Shown: one piece after another, positions 56,101 to 63,377 of the stretch | How positions within the stretch are numbered: the stretch's first letter is position 1 | How the letters are laid out: each line of letters opens with the position of its first letter | Source: Paractinoplanes ovalisporus | GTDB taxonomy: Bacteria > Actinomycetota > Actinomycetes > Mycobacteriales > Micromonosporaceae | Assembly: GCF_016834655.1 (NCBI RefSeq) | Contig: NZ_JAENHP010000008.1 | Span: 186,001 to 250,000, forward strand | DNA length: 64,000 nucleotides | Reading direction: 5' to 3' | The notes under the pieces: generated by a model | What the model was told of the DNA's origin: nothing | Databases searched by the model: none | The model's input: only the letters and a program-made list of their open reading frames with translations | Program-made: the position numbers and the translations under genes

Positions 56101-58024
56101 GTTCCGACGCGTACGGGCCGGGGACGGTGATCTGATGACCGGCGAGCGCGCGGGTGAGGGTGGCCAGTTCGGCCAGCAGAGCCTCGGTGGCGGTGACGTG
56201 GTCGGCCCAGACCGTGCGCCAGTGCGGGTCGTTGAGCAGACGGCCGAGGCGGTCGGTCCAGGCGCCCTCGCGGCGGCGCAACCAGGTGAGGGCGTCGTGC
56301 AGGTCGTCACGGACGGCGGCGACGTTCGTATCGCGGACGGCCTGCAGGTCCAGCCCCTGCGCGGCGAGCGCCTCGACCCTTGTCGCCAGCGATCTCTGCT
56401 CTTCGCGGGCGTTCGTCTCGTCCCGGGCGGACGGAAGATCACCTGTTCCCGGCAGCTCTTTCAGTGCATCCGATTTGTCGGTATTGCTGATGCTGTGGCT
56501 CAGCTCGAGCAGCGTGCCGAACTCGGTGCCGTCGAGCGGCGGCGGGCCCGACACGGGATCGGGGATGCCGCTGCGGGTCGCGGCCCGCTCCCGCAGCCAG
56601 GCGCCGACCTCGACCGGGGTCAGCGGGGCGCCGTCGATCACGTACGTGACCGCTTCGTTCTCGGCGATCGCGCGCAACCCGCCGAGGGCCGTCGCCAGTT
56701 CCCGCTCGGCCTCCTCCAACAGCGAGGTCAGGCGCTCGACGCGGCGGGCCTCGGCGGCCTTGTCGAGAGTGGCGGCGCGGTCGGACAGCTCCCGGGCGGC
56801 CAGCTGCAACTGCACGAGCTGGTCGGTGGTGCGGCCCAGCACGGCCAGGCAGAGGGAACGGATCTCTTCGGGCAGTCCGTCGCGGAGCACCCGCAGCGGG
56901 TCCTCCTTCTGCGCGACGACCAGCACCCGCTTGCCGTTCGCCATCAGGTGGCAGATCAGGTTGCGGATCGTGTGGGTCTTGCCGGTGCCGGGCGGGCCCT
57001 GCACGGCGACGTTGCGGTGCTGGGCCAGGCGGCGGGCGATCGACTCCTGCGCCTCGTTGGTCGGCAGCGGCATGAGCAGGCGCTCGCCGACCCGCTGCCA
57101 GCTCTCCGGCTCGTCGCCGGGCATCCGCAGCTTGCTGGGCTCGTGGGCGACGATCGCGGCCAGCGCGCCGACCGCCTCGGTGTCACCGGTCAGCAGGCGG
57201 TCGCGCAGGTTTTCCAGAAAGCCGCGCAGCAGCCGCTGCTTGGGCCGGGCGAAGAGGACGCCGACGTCCTTGACGTGGGGCCGGGTGTCCTCGTCGGTGA
57301 TCAGCCGGTCGTAGCCGAGCCGGCCCAGCGCGCGTTCGAACAGTTCCCGCCGGTCGAGGTCGTTCCACAGGTCGACCTCGAGCGTGCCGGCCGGACCGGC
57401 CAGGGCGACGAGCTGGCTCAGATAGCGGTCGTCGAGACCGTTGAGGGCGTCGGTCTGCAGCCGCGACGGCCCGGCCGGGGAGACGGTGATCATCGAGCGG
57501 TCGGGCTCGTATTCGATCAGCACCGGCGTCGCCACCAGCGGATAGAGGACCCGCTCCCCGTTGATCACGGTCTCCAGCAGGCCGTGGCCCCAGACCAGCT
57601 CGGTGGTGGCCGCGGTCATGTCGAGCTGGTGCATGAGGTCGAAGAGGCGGCGGTGCAGGGCGCGGGTCTTCTCGGCCTCGGCGGTGGCGTGGGCCCAGGG
57701 GCGCCAGACCTCGTCGCGCCAGGTGGTGAACTCTTCCTCGTCGCCCTGCGGTTCCTCGGTGGCCGACGCGGTCACGTCGCGCCGCAGGCCTGGGGGCACC
57801 TCGACCGGCGGGGGCAGGTCAGGCAGGCCGACGCGCAGCCAGGAGGTGCCGTCGGCCAGACCGACCTGGCAGCCGGGGTGGTCAGGCAGCGCGTCGAGAC
57901 GCAGGGTGTCGGCGGGGACCGTGCGGGCGGGGCGTTCCATCTGAGCCCGTACGGCGAGCAGGTAGTCGGCGACCGCGACGGCCCGGTCACGGATCGTCGT
58001 GGGCGACTCCAGTTGCTCGGCCAT
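53132..58024 (-). CDS. SF1 helicase - Vsr/MTES_1575-type nuclease - arginase-fold fusion
   Basis: One uninterrupted 1,630-residue frame. Helicase: Walker A GPPGTGKT (343-350), DEASQ near 996, GDDQQIGPQ, LTEHFRC, TFQGDERDIV and RRINVAASRARDQLW (UPF1-like SF1, with a long helical insert between motifs I and II). Nuclease: about 1278-1390, a DUF559/Vsr/MTES_1575-like PD-(D/E)XK domain with Asp1309 (YRIDFVL), Glu1323 and Asp1325 (IECDGDAYH). Arginase fold: about 1389-1630, with GGDCG (Cys1454 where the first metal His usually is), WFDAHGDLNTPESS and YIHIDLDVLDP. No stop codon or Shine-Dalgarno separates nuclease from arginase part; a GTG at 53860 could start a separate 242-residue enzyme. ATG at 58024 is seven bases after TAGACT (leaderless). 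Anti-phage defence is plausible by architecture; unproven. Confidence 0.85.
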   Translation of the reverse strand: MAEQLESPTTIRDRAVAVADYLLAVRAQMERPARTVPADTLRLDALPDHPGCQVGLADGTSWLRVGLPDLPPPVEVPPGLRRDVTASATEEPQGDEEEFTTWRDEVWRPWAHATAEAEKTRALHRRLFDLMHQLDMTAATTELVWGHGLLETVINGERVLYPLVATPVLIEYEPDRSMITVSPAGPSRLQTDALNGLDDRYLSQLVALAGPAGTLEVDLWNDLDRRELFERALGRLGYDRLITDEDTRPHVKDVGVLFARPKQRLLRGFLENLRDRLLTGDTEAVGALAAIVAHEPSKLRMPGDEPESWQRVGERLLMPLPTNEAQESIARRLAQHRNVAVQGPPGTGKTHTIRNLICHLMANGKRVLVVAQKEDPLRVLRDGLPEEIRSLCLAVLGRTTDQLVQLQLAARELSDRAATLDKAAEARRVERLTSLLEEAERELATALGGLRAIAENEAVTYVIDGAPLTPVEVGAWLRERAATRSGIPDPVSGPPPLDGTEFGTLLELSHSISNTDKSDALKELPGTGDLPSARDETNAREEQRSLATRVEALAAQGLDLQAVRDTNVAAVRDDLHDALTWLRRREGAWTDRLGRLLNDPHWRTVWADHVTATEALLAELATLTRALAGHQITVPGPYASEPKRLLAQLAEIRQRFAGGRGLSRLMQAALYRVADEVRVDGEPLRTAEDVDVVTAWVRRGQARQRLGGHWAEWRQRLAIADPPGGWGDPEIWAGALLAEAGQSLDWDVRHWPALADRLAALVPQHELDLDPARLADVAALLDAAPAVYDLDAANHQRQNVTNRLKAWPHLMQAWATLDGWDEQLAEVRRLSALCPAAADLRDKLDTLRAEAPEWAAMIEAGRVPPVSGQACLEAWQWRRAQTWFDEVIGSVDPAVLAKRVESARDKIRRRTAELVVASAWLEVSRSLDDRRRAALADWTTALRKIGKGTGRTAAAWQAHAQRAMESAVEAVPVWVMSVDRAIEQFAGGARFDVVIVDEASQADLFALPVLSLAERAVVVGDDQQIGPQLGFVGAVAGLIHSHLDDVPSAEHFDPESSLYDHAVRRSPERILLTEHFRCVPQIIEFSSRHYYDGKIMPLRADRPAFAPIRTVFLPAGVRQSLSGFGDVNVAEAEALVQQVASIVRDPQYDGRTLGVISMLSTSGQAGYLLHQLREEIGEDEIQARRLRVGDAYTFQGDERDIVLVSMVVSDNDPKVAAFTKREYHRRINVAASRARDQLWIFHSVRPGSLLADDARGLLLTYALNLAPAEEVADLAVRCESDFERDVLQRLSARGFRPIPQFRIGAYRIDFVLSAPDGRRLAIECDGDAYHGPEQWESDMRRQAVLERVGNCVFVRIRGSIYAREPEAAMAPVWQRIAELGITPPPRRTVLEVGQWQGSSSPNARRLAEGAAALASMIPADRRVRVPIGETLAGNLAAIRSAVTDPPMVTVGGDCGVELAPIEAALERHGDGLVVVWFDAHGDLNTPESSPSGAFHGMVLRTLLGEGPPEMAPRRTLRPSQVVLAGVRALDPAEKDYVSDKSIVMVDVDDVSLITQEARAVYIHIDLDVLDPAWFSSVGAPEPDGVRPERLAAAVKALTDRFPLAGLGITEYEPGDPRDREVLANLVREMF

Positions 58025-58173
58025 CCTCTGAAGTCTAGGACGCGCCGTCTCGTCGCTCGCGGTGTCGCGGTCAGCGCGCCGCGCTTCCTTCCCGGCGCCG
58101 GGGCGCGGTCCGCGTGTCGCTCGACCTGGCCAGATAGGGTTGCCGCTGATCAATGACGGGAGCTGGGGAGATC

Positions 58174-59541
58174 GTGAGCGACAACGCATCGGGCACACCG
58201 GACGAGAAGCGCCCGGATTCCTCGGGCAATCCGCCACCCTCTGATCCGACCGCATCGCCCTATCAGCCGCCGTCCGACCCGTTCGCGCAGCCGCCGTCCG
58301 ACCCGTACGGCCAGCCGCCGGTCTCCGGCTCTCCTCAGCAGCCGCCCTCCGATCCGTACGGTCACCCGCCGGTCAGCGGTTCCCCTCAGCAGCCGCCGTC
58401 GCCTTATGCGCCGCCTCCGGGGCAGGACCCCTGGCGGGAGCACAGCGACCCCCACCAGGCCGCCGGGGATCCGGGCTCGGGCTTCGGCCAGCCGACCCCG
58501 CCCCCGCCGGGCTACGGCACGCCGACTCCACCGCCGCCGGGTTATGGCACTCAGACTCCGCCGCCCGGATACGGCGCTCCCGGTCAGCCTCCGCCGCCCG
58601 GCTACGGGGTTCCGGGCCAGACGCCGCCCGGCTACGGATATCCCGGTCAGGCGCCGCCGCCCGGCTATGGGAATCCGGGCTACGGCATTCCCGGCCAGCC
58701 CCCGCCCGGTTACGGCGGTTACAGCCTTCCCTCCGGTTACTACGCCGGCCCGGAAGACCCCCTGGTCAGCGCCGACTTCGGCGGCTGGTGGCGACGCGGC
58801 TTCACGCTGCTGGGCGCCGTCTGGCAGCCGATGACGATGGTGCAGCTGGCGTGGGCGGTCCCGCTGCTGGCGGTCGGCATCGTGGCCGCGGTGGTCGCCC
58901 CCGATTCGAGCGTCGTGCTCGAGTCCGACACCCCCACGTTCGAAGACTTCCTGGGCCCGTTCCTGGTGATCATGGCGTTCGCGCTGGCCACGTTCGTGCT
59001 CAGCCTGATCGCGCAGCTGGCCACACTGGACATTCTCGTGCAGCGGGCCACCGGTCAGCCGGTCTCGGTGAGCCAGGCCCTGCGCAGCGGCCTGAGCCGG
59101 TTCTTCCCGTTGCTCGGCTGGCAGATCCTGGCCGGGGTGGTGGTCCTGGTCGGCCTCGTCTTCTGCTTCCTGCCCGGCATCTACGCCGCACTCGTCTTCA
59201 TGATCCTGCCGCCGATCATCCTGCTGGAGCGTGGTCAGGGCATCAGCCGGGCCTTCCAGCTGTTCCACGCCGACTTCGGGGCGGCCCTCGGTCGCGTGGC
59301 CACCGTGCTCGGCCTCTACATCGCGTTCGCCGTGGTCGAGGGCATTTTCAGCACCGCCCTGGACCCCACCGGAACCGCCGGCACGGGCGTGAGCCTCTTC
59401 CTGGCCCTGGTCTCGACGGCGTTCTCGATCGCCTCGGGCGTGGTCGTCAGCCCGCTGATCCTGACCGCGTACGCCGACATGCGGGCCCGCCACGAGCCCT
59501 TCTCCACCGCCTACCTGGCGCCACAGCCGTACGGCAAGTAG
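58174..59541 (+). CDS. Proline-rich multi-pass membrane protein
   Basis: A 455-residue protein. The first 190 residues are disordered repeats of the types PPSDPYG and PPPGYG, common in actinobacterial envelope and division proteins. The rest has five or six hydrophobic helices with FRLFHADF-like text (GQGISRAFQLFHADFGAALG), resembling the DUF975/glycerophosphodiester phosphodiesterase membrane-domain group. The function is unknown. GTG at 58174 has GGGGAG three to four bases upstream; an ATG seven codons earlier is the alternative. A strong terminator follows. Confidence 0.8.
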   Translation: MSDNASGTPDEKRPDSSGNPPPSDPTASPYQPPSDPFAQPPSDPYGQPPVSGSPQQPPSDPYGHPPVSGSPQQPPSPYAPPPGQDPWREHSDPHQAAGDPGSGFGQPTPPPPGYGTPTPPPPGYGTQTPPPGYGAPGQPPPPGYGVPGQTPPGYGYPGQAPPPGYGNPGYGIPGQPPPGYGGYSLPSGYYAGPEDPLVSADFGGWWRRGFTLLGAVWQPMTMVQLAWAVPLLAVGIVAAVVAPDSSVVLESDTPTFEDFLGPFLVIMAFALATFVLSLIAQLATLDILVQRATGQPVSVSQALRSGLSRFFPLLGWQILAGVVVLVGLVFCFLPGIYAALVFMILPPIILLERGQGISRAFQLFHADFGAALGRVATVLGLYIAFAVVEGIFSTALDPTGTAGTGVSLFLALVSTAFSIASGVVVSPLILTAYADMRARHEPFSTAYLAPQPYGK

Positions 59542-59558
59542 TCCCACCCGCACACACG

Positions 59559-59585
59559 ACGGCCCCGGCTCACACCCGGGGCCGT
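59559..59585 (+). terminator. Hairpin terminator after the Pro-rich membrane protein
   Basis: ACGGCCCCGG pairs with CCGGGGCCGT over ten bases around a seven-base loop, starting 17 bases after the stop codon and followed by TCCTCGTCC. Confidence 0.8.
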
Positions 59586-59643
59586 TCCTCGTCCACGCGC
59601 CGTCTCTCCGTGATCGCATCGTCGGGGCCGCGTCCCACGCTGG

Positions 59644-59823
59644 TCAGATCTCTTCAGGATCGCGGCCCGCGCCGATTTCTTCGGGGTCGCGGCCCACGGC
59701 GGTCAGATCTCTTCGGGGTCGCGGCCCGCGCCGATTTCTTCGGGGTCGCGGCCCACGGCGGTCAGATCTCTTCGGGGTCGCGGCCCACGCCGATCAGATC
59801 TCTTCGGGGTCGCGGCCCACGGC
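59644..59823. repeat. 59-bp higher-order tandem array across the SDR gene end
   Basis: Six units built on TCTTCGGGGTCGCGGCCC alternate in two forms (32 and 27 bases), giving a 59-base higher period. Minus-strand stop-codon copies (TCAGATC) are at 59644, 59703, 59762 and 59794. The last unit is the genuine 3' end of the SDR gene, encoding VGRDPEEI and its stop; the others are extra copies downstream. Confidence 0.85.
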
Positions 59824-60564
59824 GGAACGGCCCCCGTCGACCGGGATGATCGCGCCGTTGATGAAGGACGAGCGCTCCGACAGCAGGAACGCCGCCGCCT
59901 CGGCCACCTCGTCGGTGCGGCCCATCCGTCCCAGCGGCTGGAGCAGCCGGATCTCACGTTCGAACCCGTCCCGCGCCTCGGCCCCGAGCGCGTCCAGATG
60001 CGCGTCCGACCGGTCCGTCGCGATCGACCCGAGAGCGAGGGCATTGACCCGTACGGAATGACGCCCGTAATCAACCGCAAGCGCCCGCGTCAGCCCCTCG
60101 ACCGCCGCCTTGGCCGTCGCATAGGCGAAGGCCCCGCGGACCGCCCGCTGGGCCTGGTGCGACGACACGTTCACGATCGACCCCGGCACCCCGGCGGCCA
60201 GGAACGCCCGCACCGCCGCCCCGCACCCGGCCAGAACCGGCGCGAGATTCCGGTTGATCAGCGTGCCCGCGTCCGTGCCCGACATCTCGTGCAGCCACCC
60301 ACCCGGAAACACCGCGGCGTTGTTCACCCACCCGCGCAGAACCGCCCCGCCACTCCCCGCCGCTTCCACCGCACGCGCGACCACTTCTTCGTCCGAGGCG
60401 TCCCCGATGACCGGCACCAGGCGCTCGTGTTTCTCACTCCGGTCGAGCGTCCCCGCCTCGAACTCGACCACCACCACGGTCAGGCCGGGCTCTTCCAGGA
60501 GCCGTTCCACGATCGCGCGCCCGACCCCGCGCCCGCCTCCGGTAACCACCACAGATGAAGTCAC
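59794..60564 (-). CDS. Short-chain dehydrogenase/reductase
   Basis: A 256-residue SDR. VVVTGGGRGVGRA binds NAD(P), NNAA follows, and the active site is NVSSHQ with YATAKAA. It ends in the standard PVDGG motif plus a short repeat-derived tail (VGRDPEEI). GTG at 60564 lies six bases after TATGAC and lacks a Shine-Dalgarno. Substrate unknown. Confidence 0.88.
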   Translation of the reverse strand: MTSSVVVTGGGRGVGRAIVERLLEEPGLTVVVVEFEAGTLDRSEKHERLVPVIGDASDEEVVARAVEAAGSGGAVLRGWVNNAAVFPGGWLHEMSGTDAGTLINRNLAPVLAGCGAAVRAFLAAGVPGSIVNVSSHQAQRAVRGAFAYATAKAAVEGLTRALAVDYGRHSVRVNALALGSIATDRSDAHLDALGAEARDGFEREIRLLQPLGRMGRTDEVAEAAAFLLSERSSFINGAIIPVDGGRSAVGRDPEEI

Positions 60565-60660
60565 CACCAGGTCATACCCCCGGCGCCCCGGACAGGCACA
60601 AAGAGCGGCGGCGGCCCGCACCGGAGCGGGCTGCGCCGCCGTTCCCCTCTCGCCCTTCGT

Positions 60661-60780
60661 GATCGGCTTCCGCCGTGCGTGATCAGCTTCCGCGGGCGGT
60701 GATCAGCTTCCGCGGGCGGTGATCAGCTTCCGCCGGTCGTGATGAGCTCGCCTCGGTTGTGATCAGCGGCCGAGGGCCGT
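60661..60780. repeat. 20-bp tandem array across the DUF2795 gene end
   Basis: Six units of exactly 20 bases starting at 60661, 60681, 60701, 60721, 60741 and 60761, with consensus GATCAGCTTCCGCSGGCGGT. The rightmost unit contains the stop codon of the minus-strand DUF2795 gene; the others lie beyond it. Each unit carries a TGATCA/TGATSR core at its junction. Confidence 0.88.
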
Positions 60781-61116
60781 CCAGATCTCGGCGACCGTCT
60801 GGAACTCCTTGCCGGCCGGGAGACTGTCGATGTCGGCCAGCACGTCGTCGGGCGCCAGCAGAACCTCAGCGCTCTGCCGCAGCTTCACACGGTCGCCGGG
60901 GAGCGCGGACCGCCCGATGTACCGCCCGAGCCGGCTGATGTCGCGGACCTCACCTTCATCGAGCACGGCGCTCACATCCGGCTCGCCGTCGGCCGGCGGT
61001 TCGGCCAGTCGCCCCTCGTCGGCGCGCCCGCCCGACACGCCTTGGACGATGCCCCGGACCTCCTGGGCCAGTTCGTCGTCGACGCGGGCGCTGTGCTTGT
61101 TGCTGCCTCTGTCCAT
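60763..61116 (-). CDS. DUF2795 domain protein
   Basis: A 117-residue protein. The hydrophilic N-terminus (DRGSNKHSARVDDELAQEVRG) is followed by the DUF2795 fold in the last 60 residues (LRQSAEVLLAPDDVLADIDS, then FQTVAEIWTALG). The function of this small, widespread actinobacterial domain is unknown. ATG at 61116 is chosen because upstream codons in the frame look non-coding. A 20-bp array begins in its last codons. Confidence 0.75.
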   Translation of the reverse strand: MDRGSNKHSARVDDELAQEVRGIVQGVSGGRADEGRLAEPPADGEPDVSAVLDEGEVRDISRLGRYIGRSALPGDRVKLRQSAEVLLAPDDVLADIDSLPAGKEFQTVAEIWTALGR

Positions 61117-61354
61117 GGGTCGCGGAGTTCCCGTGCGCTTTCCGGATAAACCGCGCCGCGCCACTGTTCCGCCCACCAGAACCGGCCGCCGCCGTTCACC
61201 GAGCCGGCAAGCGAACCGACCGCACCCTGCCGTTTCACCCACGAGCGCAGCTGCCGCCATTCACCGATCAGACCGGCGGACCGGCATACCCCCGTACGTC
61301 ATGACGCGCACCTGGGAAGGTCCGGCAGGTGCGCGTCCAGGCGTTCAGGTCGGG

Positions 61355-62023
61355 TCAGGGGAACTGCATGCGGCGCGGGCGAGGGATGACGGGCGGGGGC
61401 AGCGGCAGGTCGTCGAGGTGACTCCAGTTCAGCGACCCGTTGTCGGTCGATTTGATCTCACCGAGGCAGGCCCGGAGCAGTCCCAGATTGGGCGTTCCGG
61501 CGAACCCGGCGATCACCACCTCGGGCTTCGGTGAGATCTGGGCGATCGCGGCGCAGATCTTGGCGACTTCACGCTCGTCGACGGCGTCGAGCGGCAGCGG
61601 CGCCTCGGCCTGCGAACGACGCCACGACGGCCCGAACCGGCGCAACAGTTCGCGGGCGAGCCGCCCGAACGAACGCCCGACGGGCGCGTCGAGCATCGAG
61701 TCACGGGCCGACTGGCCGTAGCACCACGGCACCACCACGTGGCCGTTGATCACGACCAGTTGGTAGACCGACTTGGGAACACTGATGATCTCGGCACCGG
61801 GGAGAGTGCCGAGAAACAGCACAAGCTCCTCGTAGGGGAGAGCCCATCGCGGATTCGCGATCACTCGTTCCATGGTCTGCGTCATCGCGGGATGGGCGTG
61901 GATCTCGCGCTCGATCGCGGTGCTCAGCGCCTCCGGCACCCGCGTCCACAGTTCGCCGGCTACCTTGTCGCCGAACTGCTCGACCACCCACTCGCTCGGA
62001 CCGACCAGAACGTCTGGGCGCAT
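61355..62023 (-). CDS. Hypothetical 222-residue protein
   Basis: I do not recognise the family. The protein looks soluble and alpha/beta, with a short hydrophobic stretch (EIISVPKSVYQLVVINGHVVV), an Arg-rich middle and a Pro-rich end (LPLPPPVIPRPRRMQF). The coding strand is supported by third-position G/C bias, though weaker than in the neighbours, which may mean recent acquisition. GGTGG lies a few bases before the ATG. Confidence 0.6.
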   Translation of the reverse strand: MRPDVLVGPSEWVVEQFGDKVAGELWTRVPEALSTAIEREIHAHPAMTQTMERVIANPRWALPYEELVLFLGTLPGAEIISVPKSVYQLVVINGHVVVPWCYGQSARDSMLDAPVGRSFGRLARELLRRFGPSWRRSQAEAPLPLDAVDEREVAKICAAIAQISPKPEVVIAGFAGTPNLGLLRACLGEIKSTDNGSLNWSHLDDLPLPPPVIPRPRRMQFP

Positions 62024-62883
62024 TCGTTACCACCACCGTCCGTGTCGCTGGCGTTACTGCTGGCTAGAAGAGTTCCACTTCCAGTGATCGACTGGAAGGG
62101 TCGACTTTCCTAGATCCCAAAAACGCCCGTGAATGAAATCCAGCGAAACGATCAAAACCTAGCTACGACGATGGAGCAGCAGGTCGAGAGCTTGCGAAAC
62201 ATGCAACTTGCACGGCGAACCGCACGTGCAAGTTGCATGTCGGTCTCGCTATTCACCCCGTGAGAGTAGTAAATCACTCGGATATTTCAGAGTGGTGACC
62301 AGCACGCAAACATCCACTCACAGTGACGATCCACAGTGCCCTCACCTGCGAGCTTTCCCTTTCAACCCCTTTCATCCGCACGCGAACCCAGTCACCCGGA
62401 AGATCAAAATCCGCACCACCGGCCCGTACGGACCCCACCGCGGACGACACCCGCGAGGCTCCGCCAGCACGCGCCCGACTACCCCGTTGTCAGATTTCCG
62501 TCAGTGCCAGTCTCGACGTCTCGGATACGCGCCATAGACCCCGTTTCGCCCCATCCGACGGCTCGCGCAACCGGCCGGCCGAACCGGCGTCCACAAGCGA
62601 CAAGGGCTTGGCGGTGACGCAGCGAAACCGGCCCGGCCCAGCCGATACCCGAAATCCATAAGAGCCGAACGTAGTCATTCGGTCACCTTGAGCAATGGGC
62701 GCCGTCCCCTCGATCGCCACTAGTTGCCGTCGCAATCAAGAAACTGTGTGTTGCTTGTCGCTGAGCAAATTCATTCACCCCCACCGACCGGCTGCAGAAC
62801 CGCCGTTCGCCGAGCGATCAAGACCCCGCCACCCGATAATCCGGCCCCGGAAAGAGCGCCGGGAGCCGCCCCCAACGGCCGGG
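62024..62883. other. 860-base gene-poor stretch of lower GC
   Basis: No convincing gene. Open frames on both strands have weak codon bias; the best is a 62-codon minus-strand frame at 62490-62678 (start MTTFGSYGFRV, AAGGTG upstream), which I rate at about 0.15. The stretch contains a perfect 16-bp inverted repeat at 62199-62240 and AT-rich patches near 62110-62160 and 62720-62780. It could be a former island boundary or a regulatory region for genes that are lost or too small to see. Confidence 0.5.
62199..62240. repeat. Perfect 16-bp inverted repeat
   Basis: ACATGCAACTTGCACG (62199-62214) and CGTGCAAGTTGCATGT (62225-62240) are exact reverse complements separated by ten bases. Each arm is itself a near-palindrome (TGCAA-C-TTGCA), so the site offers four TGCAA half-sites, as expected for cooperative binding of two dimers. 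No regulator gene is adjacent. Confidence 0.8.
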
Positions 62884-63264
62884 TCACTCCTCGGGCTCGC
62901 GCAAGCGACGCGCGTACGACTCGATCACCGCCCGCCCGGCCTCCGACTCGGCGCCCACCGTCGCGGTCGTCACTTCGGTCACCTCGGCCGCGAGCGCCCG
63001 CCGAGCCACACGCAGGGTCGTCAGGATCGCCCGGGCGGTCTCGGCGGCGGGCCGCCCGCGGATGCCCTCGGCCAGCTCGAGGCGCACGATGTCGCCCGTG
63101 GAACCGATCGTGACCTCGACCAGGCCGTCTTCGCTGCGCGCGGTCACGCGGACCGCCGCCAGCCGCGCCGACAGCTCGCGGGCCTGCGCCGCGCGGGCCC
63201 CGATGCCGGCCTGCCAGTCGTCGATCATGCGTTCCGCATCTTCGAGATCACGACCGTCGAACAT
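62884..63264 (-). CDS. YbaB/EbfC-family DNA-binding-like protein
   Basis: A 126-residue protein with the YbaB/EbfC pattern: N-terminal helix with heptads (ERMIDDWQAGIGARAAQARE), central strands (VRVTARSEDGLVEVTIGSTG) and a long C-terminal helix. The family includes nucleoid-associated proteins and paralogues of unknown role in actinobacteria. GGGGAGG lies nine bases before the ATG at 63264. It is divergent from the ATPase gene at the right edge. Confidence 0.75.
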   Translation of the reverse strand: MFDGRDLEDAERMIDDWQAGIGARAAQARELSARLAAVRVTARSEDGLVEVTIGSTGDIVRLELAEGIRGRPAAETARAILTTLRVARRALAAEVTEVTTATVGAESEAGRAVIESYARRLREPEE

Positions 63265-63331
63265 GGACGAACACCTCCCCGTGTCGGAGTCGGAACTCAC
63301 CGTAGCCTCGTCCGCCCCGCCCGCCGTGCCC

Positions 63332-63340
63332 TGTGGATAA
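63332..63340 (+). repeat. Single DnaA-box-like motif
   Basis: TGTGGATAA preceded by GCCC and followed by CCCGGGAATG. The flanks resemble the leuS pair (CCCTGTGGA...CCGGGAAT), so this may be a degenerate copy of the same element with the second box lost. It lies between divergent genes. Confidence 0.5.
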
Positions 63341-63377
63341 CCCGGGAATGCGCCGGTGAGCGCGCTACGGTGCCCCG

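Noticed and set aside
60661..60780. CRISPR array
   Set aside because: Units of 20 bases follow each other with no spacers, and no cas gene is present.
62208..62661. Small plus-strand ORFs in the gene-poor stretch
   Set aside because: Weak codon bias, no Shine-Dalgarno, overlapping alternatives in three frames, and the first starts inside the inverted repeat.
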